From: Aquilaria yunnanensis
Taxonomy: Eukaryota; Streptophyta; Magnoliopsida; Malvales; Thymelaeaceae
Direction: 5' to 3'
NCBI GenBank assembly: GCA_039654915.1
Contig: JBDJPA010000011.1
Location: 1-64,000, forward strand
Length of the DNA: 64,000 bases
A program made the position numbers and the translations under genes. The notes under the pieces are model-generated. The model was not told where the DNA came from. It saw only the letters and a list, made by a program, of their open reading frames with translations, and searched no databases. Shown in pieces: positions 55,987 to 64,000 of the stretch. Position 1 is the stretch's first letter. The number at the start of each line of letters is the position of its first letter.

Positions 55987-57528
55987 GGGTAAAATTCACC
56001 ATGGGTCACCTAGTTTATTTTTTTGTCCTATCCGGGTACCTTACCTTTATTTTGTCCTAGCGAGGTACCTTTGCTCCTATTGCGTATCCTGTTCAACTAC
56101 TTTCCGTCAAATTGGTCGTTAAATTGGATGGAAAATGATGATGTGGCATTAAATAATACTAAAATAAACTTAAAATGACGACTTCAGTCCTCAAACTATT
56201 TCAATTACTAATTCTAACCCTTAAAATTTATTTTCTTGATTTTCGTGTATTGTTCATATGATGAACACAAACACACAAAACCCACATGGATCTGAATCCT
56301 TGCCTGTTTTGAATGTTCTTGTTGTTTCGATGTTACTGGATTTTTGTTGAGAACATGGATACACCGAAACAACTTTGTTTTTGAGAAAAAGAAGATCTGG
56401 TTGAGTTTTTGAAACTAACTAAAATTGCTCGATTTGATCCCGAGACTCCCCGGCCACCACCGTCCGTGAAAGTCACCGATGGATGGCTCGGTTTCGTAGC
56501 ATCAAGGCCGAAGGTTAATAGCCCCATGGTTTGGAGGCTTGATTTCGCTTCAACTGGTTTGAATTTTGATTCGTTTCGAATGTGGGTTCATGAAAAGGTT
56601 TAAGAACCCTAACACTTATTTTTGAAATTAAGTGTTATGTGTGCGAAATTGATCAAAAAGAATTGTTCCATTGTGATAATCGACCTCTAGGGAACAAAAC
56701 CCATATATTTTTGTTGCCGTTTGACAGCGATAGCGTCGCCGGAAAAGTCGCGACTTTCGTAGCTTGTTGAGCAGCCTGTGGACGAGAGCCAGCGCCTTTA
56801 ACGCGATGATCCAGTCCCGCGTCTTGCTCAGCCGCTTGGAAATGGAAGCACCAGCACAAGTGCCGGAGAGGGGGAGAGTTCGTTGCGAATCGCCTGTAGT
56901 CGAGTCGTCGTTCTCAGCATCGAATCCCTGGCAATAATGTAAATTCTGGGCCCGATAGCGGCGAGGCTCGGCGAGTTCAGTGGTGGAGGAAACGAGGAGG
57001 ATGATGAGGGCAATTCGGCGAGGAGTAAGAGACCGAGAGAAACCAGGTTGAGTTGGCGCCAGCGAGGAGTTCAGCAGCGTCGTATGGCGGCTGGAATGGA
57101 AGAATGGTCTGGAATTGTTGGCTTAGGAGTAGCTCTGGAATTGTTCGATTAAACAATTGTACAATTGTTTCTGTGATTTTTGGACAATTACTGCGGAGGA
57201 CGGGGAGGACGACGTAGAGGTCGAGGGCGGCTGGGATGGTGGGCGACAGAGGAAGAGGTTGACGGTGGCTAAAATGATTTTGGTGGAAGTTTAAAGGTTA
57301 GAATTAGTTATTAGAAAAGTTTAGGGTCCAAAGTTATTATTTTACGTTTATTGTAGCATTAATTAATGCCATGTCATCAATTTCCGTGAGACTTAACGAT
57401 GGAATCAACGGAAAGTACCCAGATAGGACACGCGATAAGAGGTAAGATACCTCGCTAGGACAAAATAAAGGTAAGGTACCCGGATAGGACAAAAAAATAA
57501 GCTAGGTGACCCATGGTGAATTTTACCC
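55987..57528. mobile_element. Non-autonomous long-TIR MULE with captured gene fragment
   Basis: Both ends start GGGTAAAATTCACCATGG and continue as nearly identical inverted repeats of about 150 bp (TCCTATCCGGGTACCTTACC in both). Flanked by an exact TTTTAAAAAG duplication (55977-55986 and 57529-57538). The interior is GC-richer and contains a piece of a clathrin-assembly gene. No transposase. High arm identity suggests recent activity. It starts 65 bases outside the hAT. Confidence 0.9.
56735..56845 (-). pseudogene. Clathrin assembly (ANTH/AP180-like) gene fragment captured by a MULE
   Basis: The minus strand reads ISKRLSKTRDWIIALKALAL then VHRLLNK, which fits the second and third helices of the plant ANTH domain (ISRRL-KT-DWIVALKAL-LVHRLL-DG), a phosphoinositide- and clathrin-binding module. 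The frame continues into unrelated basic sequence. No start or further domain found. Confidence 0.6.
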
Positions 57529-57538
57529 TTTTAAAAAG

Positions 57539-57922
57539 AGTACTTGAAAGAAAAGTTGCCAACTATATGAGACATATGGTGTGAATGTATATTTTTTTAT
57601 TGCATTTTATTCTTTTATTGTGCATAATAGGTGATTGCATGGCTTTGAATTTCGTATCATACTAGTCGGTACATTCAGTACGTACTGGAACTGTTGTGGA
57701 AACGGTACAGGAGATTGGAGACAAAAGATGTCCTCTATATTAAGTGTATTGGCTGTCTTGGTACTTGCCAAATATATTTTTTTATTTATTTTTTCAGTTT
57801 TTGGTATTTTTAGGTAAAAATAATATTATAAGTATGTATAATTTATTAATTTTATAACAAATATTTAATGATATTTGAAAAAATTGTACTTTTTTTTTCA
57901 ATACATTAAAGATCTATGGTTT

Positions 57923-57961
<39 letters not shown>

Positions 57962-59690
57962 ATGTGTTATATATATGTGTTGATATCTTATATTTATATC
58001 AATCTCTTAATTTATATATGTATATATGCCTAAATTATTTAAAATTAATATGTTTAAGACACTATTATATGGTACCAATACTATAACGTACCATTTTTAA
58101 AAGAATACACTATCTAGTACCAAATTTAAAATCTGGATAATTGTATAATTTTTTTCAGCAATCTAATTTATGCACTATTTCGTCCCAAGCTTATATGTAT
58201 TGTCATTAATACCTCATCTTTTGCCCCTCCATCCTATTATACCACTACTGTAACCAAATCATGACTTTACTATTCTCAGTTGCAACATCATATTTTACTT
58301 TTTATTTTTTTCCCCTTTTGGGTTCAAAACAGTTAATAATAGAATTCAGTTCTCTATCTCCTTGTTTTTTTTTTGTTTAAAATCAGAAGCACGATGCAAG
58401 GAGATCAAGGAACTAAAAATAACTAATCATTTGCTGTTGGTTGAATTTTTTTTTTACTTTCGTACATCGTTTTAGGCAGATAAATATGAAAACTTTAGTG
58501 GCTCTCATTTCATAATAGGTAAATTATTACTTTCTCATTCTCGATCAAAATGTTTGTCCTTTTTTTTTGTACTTTAAATTGTTTTTCATTTTTTCTAATT
58601 ATGATTTTTTCATATATATTATTCTTATTGTCTAAAATTTTTGAATGCTCATAATTATAATTACGCTAGTTACTAAAAGGTGAAATAGATGAATATGTCT
58701 AAAATATTTATGTTTTACAACATCAATAATATTACAAAAAAAGCAAAAGTGATAAATATTTTATGACAAGACGATTATCATTTTTACAGGCATTTGCTTA
58801 TCGGGGTTCTTTGGACCAGTCCTACTGTACCCATGTACTTGTAAGGAATCCAAAAAAGCATAGGGATATCAGAAGGTTCAAAAGGCTTGCGTATTGCGGC
58901 AGTTATATAATGTTATAATATTAAGTAAAATATTAATGAAGAAAAGTAATAAAAATAGTTTGGGTACTCAAAGAGAAAATATAAAAATTTTATGTATTAA
59001 AAGTTTAATAATTAATTTAGGAAAAGTTAAGGAAAAAAAAAGCTCTATTTCACTAAAAAAAATTATGGTGACTAATGTTTTAGTTTAGAAAATAACACAC
59101 CATAAAAATAAAAAAAAGAACCAAGAGATCAAATAAAAGTGCTATAATTAAGTAATTACTAAGTTTAGAGTAAAAAATGTTAAGTGGATCAAACTCAGGG
59201 TCTAATATGGGAAACAAAAACAATACATGGACGGGAAATGCGTTTTACCAAAAAGAATTGTAAAACAAAATGAAAGTGGGAGAATAGCAAGACAGATCCT
59301 CAAAAAGCTATTGTCTTTTGAAAAGTTAACCAGACTTCTAAAAGAGGCAATCACATAAAAAAAATCAAGTGAGAAGAGTGGGCCACAGTCCAGCCCAAAA
59401 CCAAGGGGCAAAAATGGAAAGATACTGTAGTTTATTGTTCATTTGAACGGTAACCCGAAACGGGTTTTAGTATAAAGATAAAAGAAAAGAAAGTGAAAAA
59501 AAAACTGACTATAGTAGAATAAACCAAAACCAGGTTAAAAATAAGCAAATTATAATTATTAGAGTTTCATTTTAGAAAACAATGATAAAGAAAATCAATA
59601 AAATAAAAGTTAGGATCAAGACAAAAAATATAAAAACTTTAGGTATTAAGGATTTAACAATTGACTTAATGAAGATAAAAAAAATGGTTT
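57539..59690. other. AT-rich intergenic DNA, no gene seen
   Basis: Contains a TA dinucleotide run (57926-57955) and, at 58950-59450, a degenerate relative of the 455-bp repeat that follows. Confidence 0.4.
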
Positions 59691-60565
59691 AACTAAAAAA
59701 AAAAATTATGGTTACCAATGTCTTACTTTAGAAGATAATATATAAAAAACAACAAAAAGAAAAGCTTGGGGGCCAATATAGCAAATAGAACATCTAATTA
59801 AATAGTAGTTAGTATAAAATTTGGGGATTATAATATAACACGGAGGTAACTAACGTCTATAAAAGGAAAAATTAGAAAGTTAGGAACTGAAACCGCGTTT
59901 TAACTGAAAGAACGTGAGACAGACTAAAATAAAAAAAATTGCAACCTAGGCCCCTAGGAAAGCAAGCATCTTGCAAAATGATATAAAACTCAAAAAAGAA
60001 CCAATTGTATCCTAAAAGAGCAAACAAAAAAAAAAAAAAGACGCAAAACCATGACCCAAAACCAACTAGGTTTAACTAATTCATAACAATGACACTATTC
60101 ATTCAACAGTGACCATTGTTGACCTTAAAAATTGGTTTAACTAAAAATAAATAAATTATGATTACCAATGTCTTATTTTAGAAGGTAATACATAAAAAAA
60201 AATAATAATAATGCTTGGGGGTCAAGAGAGCAAATAAAAGATATAATTAAATAGTTAGTATAAAATTTGGGGACTATAATGTAACACGGAGGTAACTAGC
60301 ATCTAGAAAAGAAAAAATTAGAAAGTTAGGGATTGAAACCGCATTTTAACCAAAAGAAACGTGAGATAGACTAAAATTGGGAAAATTAAAACCTAGGCCC
60401 CCAGGAAGGCAAGTGCCTTGCGAAATGAGATAAAACTAAAAAAAGAACCAATTGCATCCTAGAAAACAAAAAAAAAAAAAAAATGCAGAACCACTGCTCA
60501 AAACCAACTGGGCTTAACTAACCCATAACAATATCACTATTCATCTAACAGTGACCATTGTTAAT
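59690..60565. repeat. Tandem pair of about 455-bp units
   Basis: Two clear copies start near 59700 (ATGGTTACCAATGTCTTA) and 60155 (ATGATTACCAATGTCTTA) and share GTAACACGGAGGTAACTA-like, AAAACCTAGGCCCC-like and AAAAGAACCAATTGC-like blocks; a third, decayed copy lies before. No coding capacity. Confidence 0.85.
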
Positions 60566-62295
60566 CTTTAGAAGTTAATAGTAATTTACCATCTATTTGA
60601 ATACAATTAATATATAAGGAAATGTGAAAGGATGAGTTATTTTCCCCTAAATTTGGGTGACGAAAGAAACTTATAAAAGGGGAAAGTAGAGGGATACTAA
60701 CTCTAAATTAATATTTATTATATAAAGAACTAACATCACATCGTTAAGTCTAAACTGATTACTATATGGACGTGAACATTTAATTAGAAACCCCTATATT
60801 TGTTTCTCTTAAAACAAAAACCATATTTCTGATCGTCGAACGAATTTCTTCATCTCATTAAATCATCGACAAGCCACAAACTCTGGTTCTTCTACAGTGA
60901 TTAAGAGCGAAAATAGAAGTGCCAGTAATCATCGGTCTTTTTACCTTCAACTGCAAAAGCTTTTCTTGGAGAGGGTAATTGTTTTACTTTGAACAGTTAC
61001 AGATAAAAACATGGATGGAAAGAATAGTTTAGTATGTAGATTGAAGTGATTCTAGAGGAAAAAAAAAAAACAAGAAAGATCGAACTTAATTCTAACAAAG
61101 AAATGAAAAAACATGGTTCTAACAGAGGAGAATATGAACTTGAAGTAGAGGAGGATCATCTAGTTATGCGCTGTAATTTCTCTTCCCTAATAAATTTCCC
61201 TTGAATGGAAGGGCAAGCATCAAGAATTACGTGGCAATTGAGAATTTAGGTCGACCGCCATTTTTATTCGTCTGAAAGGCATAAGTAAGATGAAAGTGAT
61301 AAGTGTAGGATTTCTGTTATCTACCAATTTTAACGTTAATAAATCACGGAAAGAAATGCTTCAGTTACAATTAGGAGTTAAGTTAGCACAAGTTACAGAA
61401 GTAAATTGCTCGTGGAAAAAAACATATTGCACTGACTGTGTATAGGATATTAATCCAATAACTCTCCCCCTTCTATTTCCTTCTATCCAAACAAGTTAGC
61501 CGCACTAATTTTACCCCCTTTCCATTCCTTCCACTCAATTCAAACAGATATGGTTCATCACAATTTTTCACATATGGTTTAGTATATTTTTCGTCTCGTA
61601 CCTTAAATTTGAAAACCTACTCTTTAACTCTATTGTTTTTTAACTATTTCACATTAAAATTTTAATTTTTTTATTTAAATTATTCAGTAAGCGTTTAAAT
61701 AATCTTTTTTGCTATTAATAAGTAATCTAACTTATTATTTTTTATAAGTACAAAACAATTTTTTTTCTACATTATAGATGAAAGAGTAGAGAGATAAGAA
61801 TACATTTCTAAATATCAAGAATAAAACTACATATATTAACTTTACAATTTATGAGCCTCAAGAGTAGAGCTCGGTGAATATCAGTAGATTCAACTTCAGA
61901 ATATTACAACAATTATAAGGTACAAAAGTAAGTGATATTCATTTTTTTTTATGAAAGTTTTTTTCCATTAATTGTAGGCCATATAATATTTACTAATAAG
62001 ATACAAACGTTGAACTTCACATAGACAATAGGCCCAATTCATGCCGCTTATAGCATTTTTGTGATATCATATTACACAAAAAAATGAAGAGAACACATGG
62101 GTATACTTGATATTTAAACCTATGAATTGACAGAAAAAAAAAACCATAAAAACTAAGAGACACAAACCTAGCATGCTTGAACTAATACATAAACCTAGTG
62201 TAATGCTTGAACTAACAAACGTTAACTGTCGATTCATTAAGAGAGAGTAGATTGGCCGACTCTATCGAATGAAACTCCCTACTGTCGCCTTTTTA
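60566..62295. other. AT-rich intergenic DNA, no gene seen
   Basis: No supported ORF or element end was recognised; scattered homopolymer runs only. Confidence 0.4.
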
Positions 62296-62299
62296 ATTC

Positions 62300-62815
62300 G
62301 CAACTTCTTTATCTTATCTATCAAGAAAAAAAAAATTTGAATCTGAAAAAAGTAATGAATAAACCCCACTAATGATGTTGATTTTTAGAAAAAATAATAT
62401 AAGAATTTATGTGATGCCCAAATCCAATTGAAAAATTAGCCAGATCTGGCCAATTAAACCAAGGTTGAATTTGCAACTTCTTTATCTTATCTATCAAGAA
62501 AATAAATTTTGAATCTGAAAAAAGTAATGAATAAACCCCACTAATGATGTTGATTTTTAGAAAAAATAATATAAGAATTTATGTGATGCCCAAATCCAAT
62601 TGAAAAATTACCCAGATCTGGCCAATTAAACCAAAGTTGAATTTGCAACTTCTTTATCTTATCTATCAAGAAAAAAAATTTTAAATCTGAAAAAAGTAAT
62701 GAATAAACCCCACTAATGATGTTGATTTTTAGAAAAAAATAATATAAGAATTTATGTGATGCCCAAATCTAATTGAAAAATTACCCAGATTTGGCCAATT
62801 AAACCAAAGTTGAAG
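62300..62815. repeat. Three tandem copies of a 172-173-bp unit
   Basis: Each copy starts GCAACTTCTTTATCTTATC and ends near CCAATTAAACCAAAGTTGAA; starts at 62300, 62473 and 62645. Copies differ at only a few positions, so the duplication is recent. The length is near that of a plant centromeric satellite monomer, but three copies are not a satellite array. Confidence 0.9.
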
Positions 62816-63180
62816 GAACTTTTTAAGCAGAAAGGTGGCCGCAGCTAGGGTTAGTTGGCAAGTAAGTGATATTCTTTATGTGACTGGAATTTGCAGTAGG
62901 GTCATGTGATGTGACCTTCTAGTCGATGAAGTGTGTTGTCATTCTGTACGTCAACCAACTTTCTTTTTCAAGATTACTGCGTTAATTTTTCTAATTAATC
63001 ATAACTGCACAAACACTACATTTAAAGGAATTATAAATTTGGATGCTACTGGGGGTTGGGGTTGGACGAATGCCTTTAATTTTGCCGGTATTGAAGGTTG
63101 GATGTGATGCGTCGGGTGCTTTGAAGTCTGGAGTTTCAGGTATTAAAGGATTACAGGAAAGCTAAAAGGACAAGGCGAAC

Positions 63181-64000
63181 TGTGGCAACGTGTGGTTTTC
63201 TGGAGTCGCCACCAATCGGTTTCACCTAGGTCGATTGGACACCTTAAAATTGGTCTGCGAGAGTTCGGGGATCGGGAGTACGGTTACGCTAAAACAATAT
63301 TGTTATAGCGCCCAAAATTGGCACCTTAGTTGATTTTAATTTTGTTTTACTTTGCTTTTAAAAATTTTCAGTTAATTTTCGAAATTAGAAATTTTAACTG
63401 AATTATGGGAAAATGTGGATTTTAAAGTTAATTTGGATAGAATTTTATACTTCCGAACCATGGACTCTGCCGAGTCATTTGGACACGGAAGATTTTGATT
63501 CCGAGCCATGGACTCTGCCGAGTCATTTGGACACGGAATTTGGTGAAATTTTAAACAATTTTATTCATATTGTAAAAATATGGATTTTTATCTTTTAATT
63601 TAATTTATTTATTTTAAAAGTTAATATTTTCCAAACCGTAGATCCTGCCGGATCATCCGGATATGGAATTTAATATCCAAGCCATGGATTCTAACCGAAT
63701 CATCTGGACATGGATATGATCCGTCTTAGGATTTCGTCATTTAATTTTATTTTATTTTTTAATAATTTCAGTTAATATCCAAGCCATGGATTCTAACCGA
63801 ATTATCTGGACATGGATTTTATGATCCGTCTTAAGACGGATTTCTAATAATTTGATACACATTTAATGCATTACAACAATTAAAATTAAACTATTCTAAA
63901 AAAATAAATAAATAAATATCCTAAATTACATCTTTAAGTGAATTTAAGGATTAAATCTAATACATGGTTAAATAATCAAAGAAAAAAAGAAAACAAAAAG
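63181..64000 (-). repeat. Partial LTR of a second Ogre of the same family
   Basis: Starts TGTGGCAACGTGTGG and follows the U5-end sequence of the two LTRs of the large Ogre, with five stem-loop units (63451-63490, 63499-63538, 63629-63668, 63675-63715, 63777-63817). No primer site precedes it, so 63181 is an outer edge and the element or solo LTR extends past the window. It lacks the long AT-rich part between the third and fourth stem-loops, so it is a shorter LTR variant. If flanked by a duplication, the left copy would be CGAAC. Confidence 0.85.

Overview
This window is nuclear DNA of a flowering plant, probably a core eudicot. The evidence is genes with GT-AG introns, plant-only gene families (LAZ1/DUF300, PDDEXK_6/DUF506, TED7-like), AT-rich spacers with many microsatellites, and a dense set of plant transposons (hAT, MULE, Stowaway, Ogre). 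I cannot name the species from the sequence.

Layout. 1-3.6 kb: 5' half of a minus-strand LAZ1-like gene (four coding exons reconstructed) with its probable 5' UTR and promoter. 4.6-13.3 kb: transposon-rich ground holding broken host-gene pieces: a MAU2/SCC4-like exon, the last exons of an ABCB-type transporter, a root-cap/LEA-related fragment inside a long-TIR MULE, a 350-bp MULE MITE and a second long-TIR MULE. 13.56-14.41 kb: an intact three-exon PDDEXK_6 (DUF506) gene. 15-26.3 kb: a relic hAT element, CA-rich tandem repeats, a non-autonomous hAT with a Stowaway MITE inside it, a duplicated segment, and long stretches where I see no gene. 26.46-27.12 kb: an intact TED7-like secondary-wall gene.

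From 27.41 to 55.91 kb lies a nested insertion. A hAT element (8-bp duplication GGTCAGAG, relic BED/hAT transposase) has been entered by a 25.7-kb Ogre/Tat-type Ty3-gypsy LTR retrotransposon on the minus strand (27579-53241, 5-bp duplication ATAAC, 4.2-kb LTRs, tRNA-Arg-type primer site, polypurine tract). The Ogre carries ORF1, gag-protease (one probable 1-nt deletion near its end), a short intron, and an intact RT-RNaseH-aRNaseH-integrase ORF.

The most unusual part is the 3' accessory region of this Ogre, 31.8-38.3 kb. It holds four tandem genes for 182-aa basic, four-cysteine proteins that resemble, by motif organisation, the nucleic-acid-binding proteins of carlaviruses. Next comes an intronless gene for a LOG-type enzyme (cytokinin riboside monophosphate phosphoribohydrolase) with its key residues retained. 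LOG and three of the four small genes have their own TATA-like boxes. A short cis-repeat occurs once in three spacers of the array and about six times upstream of LOG. Downstream are two tandem-repeat arrays, one built of hairpins. The LTRs hold a family of about 40-nt stem-loops with compensatory stem changes, and the 5' LTR holds an SKP1-like gene fragment. My inference is that this element gathers foreign genes and carries an independently promoted accessory module that could affect silencing or growth; no function is shown by sequence alone.

55.98-57.53 kb: a non-autonomous long-TIR MULE with a 10-bp target duplication and a clathrin-assembly (ANTH) fragment. 57.5-63.2 kb: AT-rich DNA with a 455-bp and a 173-bp tandem repeat. 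From 63181 to the window end: another LTR of the same Ogre family.
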